From: Amycolatopsis sp. FBCC-B4732
Lineage (GTDB): Bacteria; Actinomycetota; Actinomycetes; Mycobacteriales; Pseudonocardiaceae
DNA: 64,000 nt
NCBI RefSeq assembly: GCF_023008405.1
Contig: NZ_CP095376.1
Span: 3,372,001 to 3,436,000 of the forward strand
Direction: 5' to 3'
Shown here: positions 16,273-25,005 of the stretch, piece by piece
How the letters are laid out: each line of letters starts with the position of its first letter
How positions within the stretch are numbered: the first letter of the stretch is position 1
Notes under the pieces: model-generated
Databases searched by the model: none
What the model was told of the DNA's origin: nothing
What the model saw: the letters and a program-made list of their open reading frames with translations, nothing else
Program-made: the position numbers and the translations under genes

Positions 16273-16860
16273 GTGCCCAAGATCATCGACCACGACCAGC
16301 GGCGCAGCGACATCGTCGACGTCACCTGGGACCTCATCGTGCGCGGCGGGATCGAAGCCGCCACCATGCGGGAGATCGCCGCCGCCGCCGGGTTCGCCAA
16401 CGGGGCGCTCAAGCTGTACTTCCCCAGCAAGGAAGACATCATCGCGGCCACCTACGAGCGGGCACTCGACATGATGCGGCAGTACGTCGAGCTCGACGGG
16501 CTCCGGGGGATCACCGCGCTGCGGGAGCTCTGCGTGTCGTCCATGCCGATCGACGACGAGCGGATCACCGCCGGGCGGGTGCTCATGATCTTCTGGCAGA
16601 TGTCGCTGGACAACCGGACCATGCACGACAAGTACCTCGAGCACGTCCGCGAGTGGCGCGGGCTGCTCCACCGCTTCCTCACCGAGGGCCGCGAAGACGG
16701 CGACGTCGTCACCGAGACGCCCGACGAACAGATCGTCGACGAGATCGTCCTGCTCAACGCCGGCGCCAACGTGATGAGCCTGGTGGCGGGTGAGTTCTCC
16801 ACGATCGACCTCCAGCACCGGCACCTGGAGTCCCTCCTGGACCGCCTCACCCGCCCCTGA
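16273..16860 (+). CDS. TetR-family regulator of the 16-30 kb catabolic block
   Basis: A 195-residue protein from GTG 16273, five bases after GGGAGG. The N-terminal DNA-binding domain is clear (TMREIAAAAGFANGALKLYF, then PSKEDIIAATYERAL). The C-terminal ligand domain (VSSMPIDDERITAGRVLMIF) follows the common TetR_C pattern of catabolic repressors such as BetI. An inverted repeat CTAC-N4-GTAG precedes it and four other promoters from 18.8 to 28.0 kb. This makes it the likely local repressor, released by an unknown inducer. It is convergent with the esterase gene, with three bases between the stop codons. Confidence 0.88.
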   Translation: MPKIIDHDQRRSDIVDVTWDLIVRGGIEAATMREIAAAAGFANGALKLYFPSKEDIIAATYERALDMMRQYVELDGLRGITALRELCVSSMPIDDERITAGRVLMIFWQMSLDNRTMHDKYLEHVREWRGLLHRFLTEGREDGDVVTETPDEQIVDEIVLLNAGANVMSLVAGEFSTIDLQHRHLESLLDRLTRP

Positions 16861-16863
16861 CCC

Positions 16864-17793
16864 TCAGGCGAAGATCCCCTTCAGGTACGCCGCCACCTCG
16901 GCGTGCGACCGCGCCGACGCCGGCAGGTCCGTGTACAGCCCGTAGAACCCGTGGATCTGGCCCTCGTACCGGTGCACGTCCACCGCCACCCCGGCCTCGG
17001 CCAGCTGCCGCGCGAACGCCTCCCCTTCGTCGCGCAGGACGTCGTACTCCGCCGTCAGCACCAGCGCCGGGGGCAGGCCCGACAGGTCCCGCGACCGCGA
17101 AGGCAGCACGTACGGGTCGTCCGACCCGGCCGGTGCGTACTGGGCGAAGAAGAACCGCATCGCGTCCGCCGTCATGCCGTAGCCGGTCGCGAAGTCCACA
17201 TAGGACGCGTGGCCGTCGTCCGGGTGGCCGAACACCGGGCAGATCAGCACCTGCGCGGCGATCGGCGGGCCGCCGCGGTCGCGGGACATCAGCGAGACCA
17301 CGGTGGACAGGTTGCCGCCGGCACTCTCCCCGCCGACCGCGAGCCGGGACGGCGAGACCGCGGGCCCGGCGCCGCCCGCGGCCAGCCATTCCAGCACCGC
17401 GTAGCAGTCCGACGGCGCGGCCGGGTACGGGTCCTCCGGCGCGAGGCGGTACTCGACCGCCACCACCGCGACCGACGCCGCCGCGCACACCGCGCGGGAG
17501 GCCACCTCGTTCTCGTCGATCGAGCCGATCGTCCAGCCGCCGCCGTGGATCCACACGAACGCCGGCACCGGGCCGTCCGCTTCCGGGAGGTACACGCGGA
17601 CCCGCAGGACGCCCCCCGGGCCGGGCACCCAGTGGTCGGTCACCGACGCGACCGCCGCCGCCGGACCCGGCTTCGGCCGGACGGCCGCGAACGCCGCCCG
17701 CAGCTCCACCGCCGTCGGCGGGCGGTCGGGTACCGGCGCCGGCGCGGCCTGGTCCAGCAGGTCCCGCACGGCCGGGTCCAGGCCGGTGCTCAC
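16864..17793 (-). CDS. Hormone-sensitive-lipase-type carboxylesterase
   Basis: A 309-residue alpha/beta hydrolase (Abhydrolase_3). The oxyanion motif is FVWIHGGGW and the nucleophile motif GGESAGGN. The acid is probably in the TAEYDVLRDEG segment and the histidine in GQIHGFYG. These bacterial HSL enzymes cut short-chain esters and aryl esters. It overlaps the methyltransferase gene by four bases (GTGA) and is therefore the second gene of an operon controlled from operator B. It could remove an ester group from the substrate of this block. No signal peptide, so cytosolic. Confidence 0.87.
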   Translation of the reverse strand: MSTGLDPAVRDLLDQAAPAPVPDRPPTAVELRAAFAAVRPKPGPAAAVASVTDHWVPGPGGVLRVRVYLPEADGPVPAFVWIHGGGWTIGSIDENEVASRAVCAAASVAVVAVEYRLAPEDPYPAAPSDCYAVLEWLAAGGAGPAVSPSRLAVGGESAGGNLSTVVSLMSRDRGGPPIAAQVLICPVFGHPDDGHASYVDFATGYGMTADAMRFFFAQYAPAGSDDPYVLPSRSRDLSGLPPALVLTAEYDVLRDEGEAFARQLAEAGVAVDVHRYEGQIHGFYGLYTDLPASARSHAEVAAYLKGIFA

Positions 17794-18764
17794 ACCGCCT
17801 CCGCGACGAGCACCCTCGGCGAGCCCGGCAGCGTCAGCCGGTCCACCGGGCGCCAGCCGGCGTCGGCCAGCCAGCCGCGGACGTCGGCCTCGGGGTACAC
17901 GACGGTGCCGTCGATGACCAGGTACTCCCCCGCGTGCAGCGCGTCGAGCGCCCGCGGCGACGGGTCGTCGTCCAGGAAGAAGTCCAGCAGCAGCAACCGC
18001 GCACCCGGTGCCGCCGCGGCCCGGGCGTGGCGCAGGATCGCCTGGTTCTCTTCGGCGGAGAACCGGTGGACGACGTGGTTCACCATCACCAGGTCGAACT
18101 CGCCCGCGGGCTCGGCCTCCGGAGTCGCCGCGCCGACGACGGTGGTCCGGTCCGCGAACTCCGCGACCGCTTCGGTGACCGAGGGGACCGACCGCGGGTC
18201 GTAGACGAACGTCGCCCGCAGCACGTCGTTCGCCCGCAGGGCCTGGAGGGCGAACTCGGCCGAGAGCCCGCCCAGGTCCAGGAGGTTTTTGCAGCCGGTG
18301 AAGTCGAATTCGCCCGCCAGCATCCGGGCGTGTAGGGCGTTATACGCCATGACCCCGCCGAGGAAGGTGTCCCAGCGGTCGCCGCCGAGGTCGAGCTCGC
18401 CGGGTTCGCCGGTGTCGGTGGTGTGCGGGAACTGCTGCCAGTGCGGGTAGCTGATCGCCTCGAGGAAGGTCAGGAACGGCGCGAGGTCCAGACCTTCTCC
18501 CCCGAGGTACGCGGCGGTGTCGGGCGTCAGCCCGTACCGACCGTCCACGCGGGACAGCAGGCCGAGTGCGGCGAGGGCGTCCCCAAGGATCCGGACGGTC
18601 TTTTCGGGCCGTCCGGTGCGCTCGGCCAGCTCCCCCGCGGCGAGCGGGCCGGCGGCCAGAGCGGGGAACAGGCCGATGCGGTTGGCGGCGAAGAGCTGCT
18701 GGGCGGCCATGTAGCCGACCGCGATGTCCACGATCCGTTCGGGCGTGGCGGGTCTGGTCGTCAC
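17790..18764 (-). CDS. O-methyltransferase-like protein (family 2) with degenerate SAM loop
   Basis: A 324-residue protein with the winged-helix dimerisation domain of SAM-dependent O-methyltransferases (VGYMAAQQLFAANRIGLFPA; ELAERTGRPEKTVRILGDAL) and a methyltransferase-like second half (FDLVMVNHVVHRFSAEENQA; PGARLLLLDFFLDDD). The glycine-rich SAM motif reads LLDLGGLSAEFA instead of the usual DxGGGxG, so two of the expected features are lost. The base-position His is present in NHVVHRF. It may methylate an aromatic hydroxyl, or use the fold for another reaction such as a decarboxylation or hydroxylation, as known relatives do. Start ATG 18764, 32 bases from operator B. Confidence 0.75.
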   Translation of the reverse strand: MTTRPATPERIVDIAVGYMAAQQLFAANRIGLFPALAAGPLAAGELAERTGRPEKTVRILGDALAALGLLSRVDGRYGLTPDTAAYLGGEGLDLAPFLTFLEAISYPHWQQFPHTTDTGEPGELDLGGDRWDTFLGGVMAYNALHARMLAGEFDFTGCKNLLDLGGLSAEFALQALRANDVLRATFVYDPRSVPSVTEAVAEFADRTTVVGAATPEAEPAGEFDLVMVNHVVHRFSAEENQAILRHARAAAAPGARLLLLDFFLDDDPSPRALDALHAGEYLVIDGTVVYPEADVRGWLADAGWRPVDRLTLPGSPRVLVAEAV

Positions 18765-18795
18765 GTCGTCCTCCTTTTGTTCGACGCGGACACTC

Positions 18796-18807
18796 TACAT
18801 CCGTAGA
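18796..18807. promoter_or_regulatory. TetR operator, site B
   Basis: CTAC-ATCC-GTAG followed by ATAAAAGAG. It lies 32 bases upstream of the methyltransferase start (minus strand). On that strand a TAGAGT hexamer just beyond it could serve as the -10. It matches sites A, C, D and E. Confidence 0.7.
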
Positions 18808-18869
18808 TAAAAGAGTCCAGTGCCGAGTTTTCCCCGTACAGCAACAAAAAGCCGTGATGTTTCAACTTC

Positions 18870-18881
18870 CTACGTTTGTAG
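18870..18881. promoter_or_regulatory. TetR operator, site C, with promoter of the ABC importer operon
   Basis: CTAC-GTTT-GTAG followed by AATAAAAC. TAGAAT at 18879-18884 is an excellent -10 that overlaps the right half-site. A start of transcription near 18891 would leave a leader of about 100 bases before the importer operon. Site B lies 63 bases away, so the two divergent units are controlled from paired operators. Confidence 0.72.
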
Positions 18882-18891
18882 AATAAAACCA

Positions 18892-18917
18892 TTGACACCG
18901 CATGGCGCCGGTGTCAA
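18892..18917 (+). promoter_or_regulatory. Inverted repeat at the presumed 5' end of the importer mRNA
   Basis: TTGACACCG at 18892-18900 pairs perfectly with CGGTGTCAA at 18909-18917 (nine pairs, eight-base loop). If transcription starts at about 18891, this forms a hairpin at the very 5' end of the message. It could also be a second operator. TTGACA resembles a -35 box, but no matching -10 is clear 17 bases on. Confidence 0.45.
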
Positions 18918-18993
18918 CATGCGTAGAACTACCCCTGCCGGTGCCCGGCAGTCCGGCCCGCCCGCTCGCGGCGGGCGCGAGGAAGGGGAATCC

Positions 18994-20730
18994 ATGACGC
19001 TGCTCGAAATCCGGGAGCTCACCGTCGGCGTCGTCACCGACGACACCGAGCGCGAACTCGTGCGGGAGCTCTCCCTCGATCTCGGGCGGGGGCGGACGCT
19101 CTGCGTGGTCGGCGAGTCCGGCAGCGGCAAGACCGTGACCGCCCTGTCGATCATCCGCCTGCTCGAGTTCGTCGCCCCCGTCCGCACCCGCGGCGAGATC
19201 GCGGTCGACGGCGTGGACGTCACGAAGCTGCCCGCCGACGCGATGCGCGCCTACCGCGGCCCGCGGATCGGCATGATCTTCCAGGAGGCCCTCGACTCCC
19301 TCAACCCGAGCCGCCGGGTCGGCGGGCAGCTGGCCGAGGCCTACCGCGAACCCGGGTCGCTGCCCGGGCAGGCCGCCCGCCGCGGCAGCCCGCTGCGCAA
19401 GCGCGCCGAAGCCAAGGCCCGGCGGCTGCTGACCGAGGTCGGGCTCACCGACACCGACCGGATCCTGCGGCTGTACCCGCACCAGATGTCCGGCGGCATG
19501 CAGCAGCGCGTGATGATCGCGCTGGCCCTGATGGCCGACCCCGACCTGCTCATCGCCGACGAGCCGACCACCGCCCTCGACGTCACCACGCAGGCGGAGA
19601 TCCTCACGCTCTTCGACCGGGCACGCCGCGACCACGGCACGGCGTGCGTGTTCATCACCCACGACATGGGGGTCGCCGCGCAGGTCGCCGACCGGATCGC
19701 GGTGATGTACCGCGGCCGCCTGGTCGAAACCGGCTCGCGCGACGAGGTCCTGACCCGGCCTAAGCACCCGTACACCCGGGCGCTGCTCGGGTGCGTCCCG
19801 CAGCTCGGCGTCAGCCGCCGTGACGGCTTCCCGACCATCTCCCCCGCCCGGCTCGCGTCGGCGATGGCGGGCGAGGCGACCGACGCCGTCGAAACCCCGG
19901 CCCTCATACCGCGTCCCGAGCGGGAGCACGAAGGACCGCCACTCACCATCACCGCGGTGTCCAAAGTGTACGGCCGAAAAGGACAGCGGGTCGAGGCCGT
20001 CCGCGACGTCTCCCTCGAGCTCGCCCCGGGCGAGTTCTTCGGCCTGGTCGGCGAATCCGGCTCCGGCAAGTCGACGCTCGGCCGGCTCGTGACCGCCCTC
20101 GAACCACCGGTGTCGGGGACCATCGCCTTCGGCGCGCACGGGATCACGCCCGGCGGCCTGATCGGCGACGAACGCGCGTTCCGCCGCCGCGTCCAGCTCA
20201 TCTTCCAGGACCCGCAGAGCTCCCTGGACCCCCGCCACACCGCCGCGCGGATCATCGCCGAGCCGCTGAAGGAACTGACCCCGCTGCGCGGCGCCGAGCT
20301 GGACCGGCGGGTGGCCGGCCTGATCGACGAAGTCGGCCTGCCGAAGGACTCCGCCGGGAAGCTGCCGTCGCAGCTGTCCGGCGGGCAGCGCCAGCGCGTC
20401 TCCATCGCGCGGGCGATCGCCGCCGGGCCCGAGCTGATCGTCGCCGACGAGCCGACGTCGGCGCTCGACGTCTCGGTGCAGGGCCAGGTGCTGAACCTGC
20501 TGCTGGACCTGCGCCGCAGCCGCACGCTGAGCCTGCTGTTCATCACCCACAACCTCAGCCTCGTGCTGTCGGTCGCCGACCGCGTCGGCGTGATGTACCG
20601 CGGCGAGCTGATCGAAACCGGGACCCCCGACGAGATCCGGCTTTCCCCGCGGCACGACTACACCCGGCGGCTGCTCGCCGCCAACCCCGACCTGCCCGCC
20701 CTCCCCCACACAGGATCGACGCGCCCATGA
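18994..20730 (+). CDS. Peptide/nickel-type ABC transporter, two ATPase domains fused (DppD-DppF like)
   Basis: A 578-residue protein starting at ATG 18994 after GAGGAAGGGG. It holds two complete ATPase domains. Domain 1 has Walker A GESGSGKT at 40-47, signature [15 protein letters not shown] and Walker [13 protein letters not shown]. Domain 2 has Walker [10 protein letters not shown] from 353, signature [14 protein letters not shown] and Walker [13 protein letters not shown]. Each is followed by the oligopeptide-type C-terminal loop ([27 protein letters not shown]). It energises the importer encoded by the next genes and overlaps the binding-protein gene by four bases. Confidence 0.92.
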   Translation: MTLLEIRELTVGVVTDDTERELVRELSLDLGRGRTLCVVGESGSGKTVTALSIIRLLEFVAPVRTRGEIAVDGVDVTKLPADAMRAYRGPRIGMIFQEALDSLNPSRRVGGQLAEAYREPGSLPGQAARRGSPLRKRAEAKARRLLTEVGLTDTDRILRLYPHQMSGGMQQRVMIALALMADPDLLIADEPTTALDVTTQAEILTLFDRARRDHGTACVFITHDMGVAAQVADRIAVMYRGRLVETGSRDEVLTRPKHPYTRALLGCVPQLGVSRRDGFPTISPARLASAMAGEATDAVETPALIPRPEREHEGPPLTITAVSKVYGRKGQRVEAVRDVSLELAPGEFFGLVGESGSGKSTLGRLVTALEPPVSGTIAFGAHGITPGGLIGDERAFRRRVQLIFQDPQSSLDPRHTAARIIAEPLKELTPLRGAELDRRVAGLIDEVGLPKDSAGKLPSQLSGGQRQRVSIARAIAAGPELIVADEPTSALDVSVQGQVLNLLLDLRRSRTLSLLFITHNLSLVLSVADRVGVMYRGELIETGTPDEIRLSPRHDYTRRLLAANPDLPALPHTGSTRP

Positions 20731-22304
20731 AGAGAACTCCTCTGCTCGCCGCCCTCGCCGCCGCGGCCACGCTGCTCGCCGGCTGCATGGGCGGTGCCGG
20801 CACCACGACGGCCGCCGCCGGGCCACCGGTCCGCGGCGGCAACCTCACCGTCGCCGTGCCCACCGATCCGCAGTCGCTCGACATGGTCGCCAACCCCGGC
20901 CAGGTGACCGCGCAGATCGGCAACATGCTGTACGAAAAGCTGTTCGAAGTGGACCAGCACTTCGTCGCCCGGCCGATGCTCGTCGACACCTTCACCACCA
21001 GCCCGGACCGGCTCGCCTACACCTTCAAGCTGCGCCAGGGCGTCACCTTCCAGGACGGCAGCCCGCTGACGGCGAACGACGTCGTCGCGAGCCTGCAGCG
21101 CTGGCAGAAGAGCCACCGCACCGGGCAGCTCGTCACCCCGGACATCGACGCGATCGCCGCGCCCGACCCGGCGACGGTGACGATCAAGCTCAAGCGGCCG
21201 CGCTACCCGCTGATCGACGAGCTGGCCGGCGCGGGCACCGAGATCTACGAGGCGAAGAACCTCGCCGGCCTGCCCGCCACCGGGTTCGGCCAGGACAAGG
21301 CGATCGGCACCGGCCCGTACAAGCTGAAGAGCTGGGACATCGGCCAGCAGCTGGTACTCGAACGCTACGACGGCTACAAGTCGCGGTCCGAAGAGGACTG
21401 GGGCGGCCAGGCCGGCGCGAAGCACGCCTACCTCGACACCGTCACCTACAAGGTCGTCGGCGACCAGGACGCGCTGGTCAACGGCCTGCAGACCGGCCAG
21501 TGGGACCACGCGATGCCGGCCAACGACCAGTACGAGCAGCTCAAGGCCAACCCGAACCTGGTCGTGCACAACCTGCCGGGCGGCAACGAGAACGTCGTCA
21601 TCCCCAACTTCAACCCCGGTTCGAAGTTCGCCGACCCGCGGGCCCGTCAGGCGCTGAACCTGCTGCTGGACAAGCCCGCGATCAACGCGGCGACCGGCGG
21701 CAGCAAGGACCTGACCATCGAGACGGGCGCGTTCGCCTCGCCGGACAACAAGGCGTCCTACTCGGCCGCCGGAGACGACGTCTACCGGCAGCACGATCCA
21801 GCGCGCGCGAAGCAACTGCTCGCCGAGGCCGGCGTCACCGCCGGGGCGACGATCCACATCGTCACCACCAACTCCTACCCCGAGTTCGGGAAGTGGGCCG
21901 TGCTCATCCAGGACGCGCTCGGGAAGATCGGGCTGCAGACCAAGATCGACACGTTCGACTTCGCGACCATGCTCGGCACGCTGACCAAGGACCCGGGCGG
22001 CTGGGACATCACGACGTTGTTCTTCGACTCGTCGCTGACCTCGCCCGCCCAGATGCCCGCGCTCACCCTCGGCACGCTCAACGGCTCGTCGTCGTCCGAG
22101 CTCGACGGGCTGATGGCCGAGTTCAACGCCTCGACGACGCCCGAGCAGGCGAAGGCCGTCATCGACAAGCTCCAGGCGTTCACCTGGAAGCAGCTGTCGG
22201 TGATCACGCTGAGCCAGTCCCGGCTGTACGCCGCCTACACCCCGCGGCTCAAGGGCTACGGCGACTTCTACCGGGTCTTCTGGAACTCGTGGCTGGCCGC
22301 ATGA
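20727..22304 (+). CDS. Peptide/nickel-type ABC transporter substrate-binding lipoprotein
   Basis: A 525-residue SBP_bac_5 (DppA/OppA-type) lipoprotein with lipobox LLAGC (Cys20). Typical segments are [60 protein letters not shown] and [20 protein letters not shown]. The family binds peptides, but also opines, glycosides, nickel chelates and alkaloid-like compounds. With the local catabolic enzymes, an organic substrate degraded by this block is more likely than a nutritional peptide (inference). It overlaps the ATPase and permease genes at ATGA junctions. Confidence 0.9.
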   Translation: MKRTPLLAALAAAATLLAGCMGGAGTTTAAAGPPVRGGNLTVAVPTDPQSLDMVANPGQVTAQIGNMLYEKLFEVDQHFVARPMLVDTFTTSPDRLAYTFKLRQGVTFQDGSPLTANDVVASLQRWQKSHRTGQLVTPDIDAIAAPDPATVTIKLKRPRYPLIDELAGAGTEIYEAKNLAGLPATGFGQDKAIGTGPYKLKSWDIGQQLVLERYDGYKSRSEEDWGGQAGAKHAYLDTVTYKVVGDQDALVNGLQTGQWDHAMPANDQYEQLKANPNLVVHNLPGGNENVVIPNFNPGSKFADPRARQALNLLLDKPAINAATGGSKDLTIETGAFASPDNKASYSAAGDDVYRQHDPARAKQLLAEAGVTAGATIHIVTTNSYPEFGKWAVLIQDALGKIGLQTKIDTFDFATMLGTLTKDPGGWDITTLFFDSSLTSPAQMPALTLGTLNGSSSSELDGLMAEFNASTTPEQAKAVIDKLQAFTWKQLSVITLSQSRLYAAYTPRLKGYGDFYRVFWNSWLAA

Positions 22305-23245
22305 CCGGGCTGCTGCTGCGCCGGCTGCGCGACCTGCTGATCATCCTGGTCATCGTCGGCACGATGATGTTCTTCGTCATCCGGCTGATCCCGGGCGACC
22401 CGGCACAGGCGATCCTCGGCCCCACCGCGCGCCCGGCCGACGTCGCCGCGCTGCGCTCGAGCATGGGCCTGGACGGCTCGCTCTGGCAGCAGTACCTGAG
22501 CTGGGCCGGGCACGTGCTGCGCGGCGACTTCGGGACGTCGATCACCTACCACCAGCCGGTGCTGGACGTCGTCGCCGCGCACATCGTGCCGACGCTGACG
22601 CTGGCCGTGCTGTCCACGGTGATCAGCTTCTTCCTGTCCGTCGCGATCACGGCGTGGCAGGCGGTGTCGCCGCGCAACCCGGTCGCCCGCGGCCTCGACC
22701 GGCTGTCCTCGCTCGGCATGGCGATGCCGGACTTCTGGATCTCGCTGGTGCTCGTGCTGGTGTTTTCGGTGACGCTGCGGTGGTTCCCGTCCAGCGGCTA
22801 CCACGACCTGCTGACCGACCCGGTGGCCGCGGTGCCCGCGCTGGTGCTGCCGGTGACCGTGCTCGTCATCGGGCAGACGGCGCTGTTCGTGCTCACCCTG
22901 CGCGAGAGCGTGCTCGGCGAGCTGCCCCTGGCCTACCTGCGCACCGCGCGCGTCAAGGGCCTGCCCGAACGGCGGGTGCTGCTGAAGCACGTTCTGCCGA
23001 ACGCCCTGATGCCACTGGTGACGCAGCTGGGCAGCAACTTCGCCATGCTGGTCGGCGGGATCGTGATCATCGAGTCGATCTTCGTCGTGCCGGGGCTCGG
23101 CCACCTGCTGATGGGTGCGGTGTCCACTCGCGACTTCCCGCTCATCCAGGGTGTGACGTTGTTCGTCGCGGTGCTGTTCGTCGTGGTCAACCTCCTGGTC
23201 GACCTGTCGTACGCGCTGCTCGACCCGAAGGTGCGTGTCGCATGA
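22301..23245 (+). CDS. ABC transporter permease, DppB type
   Basis: A 314-residue membrane protein starting at ATG 22301, overlapping the binding-protein stop. It has the DppB signature start (FFVIRLIPGDPAQAILGPTA), several membrane helices, and the coupling loop YLRTARVKGLPERRVLLKHV followed by LPNALMPLVTQLG. It forms half of the import channel. Its stop overlaps the start of a 26-codon reading frame that links it to the second permease. Confidence 0.9.
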   Translation: MTGLLLRRLRDLLIILVIVGTMMFFVIRLIPGDPAQAILGPTARPADVAALRSSMGLDGSLWQQYLSWAGHVLRGDFGTSITYHQPVLDVVAAHIVPTLTLAVLSTVISFFLSVAITAWQAVSPRNPVARGLDRLSSLGMAMPDFWISLVLVLVFSVTLRWFPSSGYHDLLTDPVAAVPALVLPVTVLVIGQTALFVLTLRESVLGELPLAYLRTARVKGLPERRVLLKHVLPNALMPLVTQLGSNFAMLVGGIVIIESIFVVPGLGHLLMGAVSTRDFPLIQGVTLFVAVLFVVVNLLVDLSYALLDPKVRVA

Positions 23246-23322
23246 GCGAGCCCGCGAGCGAATCATCCAACACTGCGCTTCCGGCTCAGGCGGCACCGAG
23301 CGCCAGCGAGGTGTGCGCATGA
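23242..23322 (+). CDS. Possible 26-residue coupling peptide between permease genes
   Basis: An ATG at 23242 overlaps the DppB stop (ATGA), and the frame ends in a TGA that overlaps the DppC start (ATGA). It encodes a low-complexity Ser/Ala-rich peptide starting MSEPASESSNTALPAQA. Coupling at both ends suggests ribosomes pass through it from one permease gene to the next. The DNA (GAGCGAGCCCGCGAGCGAAT) resembles short GAGCGAG-rich repeats found between genes in actinomycetes, so it may be an inserted repeat that happens to keep a frame. The peptide itself need not have a function. Confidence 0.35.
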   Translation: MSEPASESSNTALPAQAAPSASEVCA

Positions 23323-24224
23323 GCCTCGCCGTCGCCGAACCGGCGTCCGCTGTGGACACTCCCCCGCCCCGGCGGGCGGCCCGCGCGTTCCGGCGCAACC
23401 GGACCCTGGTGATCAGCTCGGTGCTGCTCGGCCTGATCGTGCTGGCCGTGGTCGTGCTGCCGTTCTTCCTGCCGAGCGTCAGCGCGACCGACCCGGTGCA
23501 CCGGCTGCTCCCGCCGTCGGGCGCGCACCCGCTGGGCACCGATTCGTTCGGCCGGGACGTCCTCGCCCGGCTGGTGTCCGGCGGCCGCGCGTCGCTGGGG
23601 CTGTCCGCCTTGATCACGCTCTGCGCGGCGTTCTCCGGCATGGTGATCGGCCTGGTCAGCGGCTTCTACCGGGCCGCGGACGCGGTGCTGATGCGGCTGA
23701 TGGACGCGTGGATGTCCTTCCCGGCGATCATCCTCGCGATGGCGCTGGCCATCGCGCTCGGGGCGAGCATCTGGACCGAGCTGATCGCGCTGACGGTGAT
23801 CTTCACGCCGTTCACCGCCCGCGTCATCCGCAGCCGGGTGCTCGGGATCGCCGGGCGCCAGTACATCGGCGCGGCGCGGGTGTCCGGGATGAGCCGCGGC
23901 AAGATCCTGCTGGTGCACGTGTTCCCCAACGTGCTGCCGCTGGCGCTGGTCCAGGTCGTCATCCTCGCCGCGGCCGCGATGCTGGTCGACGGGGCGATGA
24001 GCTTCCTCGGCCTCGGCATCGCCCCGCCCACCCCGACCTGGGGCAACATGATCGCCGAGGGCCGGTCGTACCTGGTGGTCGCGCCGTGGCTGGTCATCGT
24101 GCCCGGCGTGACGATCATGCTCTGCGTGCTCCTGCTCAACCTCGTCGGCTCCGCGCTGCGGATCGCCGTCGACGCCCGCGCCCGCACGCTCGGCGAGCTG
24201 CAGCGCCTCCGCCGTTCCTCTTGA
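23319..24224 (+). CDS. ABC transporter permease, DppC type
   Basis: A 301-residue membrane protein starting at ATG 23319. An N-terminal cytosolic stretch is followed by the first helix (LVISSVLLGLIVLAVVVLPF), then HPLGTDSFGRDVLARLVSGG, a hallmark of DppC, and the coupling loop YIGAARVSGMSRGKILLVHV followed by FPNVLPLALVQ. It pairs with the DppB-type subunit. Last transporter gene of the operon, followed after twelve bases by an alpha/beta hydrolase. Confidence 0.9.
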   Translation: MSLAVAEPASAVDTPPPRRAARAFRRNRTLVISSVLLGLIVLAVVVLPFFLPSVSATDPVHRLLPPSGAHPLGTDSFGRDVLARLVSGGRASLGLSALITLCAAFSGMVIGLVSGFYRAADAVLMRLMDAWMSFPAIILAMALAIALGASIWTELIALTVIFTPFTARVIRSRVLGIAGRQYIGAARVSGMSRGKILLVHVFPNVLPLALVQVVILAAAAMLVDGAMSFLGLGIAPPTPTWGNMIAEGRSYLVVAPWLVIVPGVTIMLCVLLLNLVGSALRIAVDARARTLGELQRLRRSS

Positions 24225-24236
24225 GAAGGGATCTCC

Positions 24237-24956
24237 TTGACCGTCACCTCCCTCGCCGTGCGCCGGTTCGCCCCCGCCGGTCCGCCCGCGGGCCCGCCGG
24301 TGCTGCTCCTGCACGGCTTCGCCTCCGACGGGCACACCGACTGGGTCAGCACGGGCTGGCCGTCGGCGCTGATCGCTTCGGGGCGTCCGGTGCTGGTTCC
24401 CGACCTGCCCGGCCACGGCTCGAGTCCCGCACCAGCCGACACGACGCCGAAGGCCATCACCGAAGAGCTCGCCATCGCGGTCGGCGCGGTGTCCGAAGTG
24501 GACGTCGTCGGCTACTCGCTCGGCGCGCGGCTGGCGTGGGACCTGCCCGCGCTGCTGCCCGTGCGGCGGCTGGTGCTGGGCGGGATCAGCCCGCACGAGC
24601 CGTTCGGCGCGGTCGACGTCGAGGCCGCGCTGGCCTTCGCCGGCGGCGGCCGGCCGCCCGCGGACCCGCTGACGGCGGCGATCGCCCGGATGATCACCGC
24701 GCCCGGCCGCGACCCGGTGGCGCTCGCGCACTGCATCGAGGGGCTGCGCCGGGAGCCGTTCGCCCCGCGCGTCGGGACGATCACCGTGCCGACCCGGTTC
24801 GTCGCGGGCCGGGACGACCCGGTCAGCCAGGGCATCGAGACCCTCGTCCCCCTGGTCCCGGGCAGCGACCTCCTGGTGGTCCCCGGCGACCACGGCGGCG
24901 CCCTGCGCGGCGCCCCCTTCCGCACCGCCGCCCTCACCTTCCTCGACACCCCCTGA
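24237..24956 (+). CDS. Alpha/beta-hydrolase-fold protein
   Basis: A 239-residue protein from a TTG start at 24237, six bases after GAAGGG. The fold is clear: VLLLHGFASDGHTDW (oxyanion loop), VPDLPGHGSSPAPAD, and the nucleophile elbow VVGYSLGARLAW (GYSLG, Ser). The acid is probably in FVAGRDDPVSQG and the His in VVPGDHGGAL. It is the last gene of the importer operon, so it probably acts on imported substrate, as an esterase, lactonase or C-C hydrolase. The exact reaction is unknown. Confidence 0.82.
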   Translation: MTVTSLAVRRFAPAGPPAGPPVLLLHGFASDGHTDWVSTGWPSALIASGRPVLVPDLPGHGSSPAPADTTPKAITEELAIAVGAVSEVDVVGYSLGARLAWDLPALLPVRRLVLGGISPHEPFGAVDVEAALAFAGGGRPPADPLTAAIARMITAPGRDPVALAHCIEGLRREPFAPRVGTITVPTRFVAGRDDPVSQGIETLVPLVPGSDLLVVPGDHGGALRGAPFRTAALTFLDTP

Positions 24957-24961
24957 CCCGA

Positions 24962-25000
24962 CCCGGGGCGTAACTTTCCCTATGAAAGTGACGCCCCGGG
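24962..25000. terminator. Bidirectional terminator hairpin
   Basis: Two 17-base arms (24962-24978 and 24984-25000) pair with one mismatch around a five-base loop. It lies between the convergent hydrolase and aldo/keto reductase genes. The inner part (ACTTTC ... GAAAGT followed by GACG) recurs in the hairpin at 57587-57616. Confidence 0.75.
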
Positions 25001-25005
25001 AGGGC

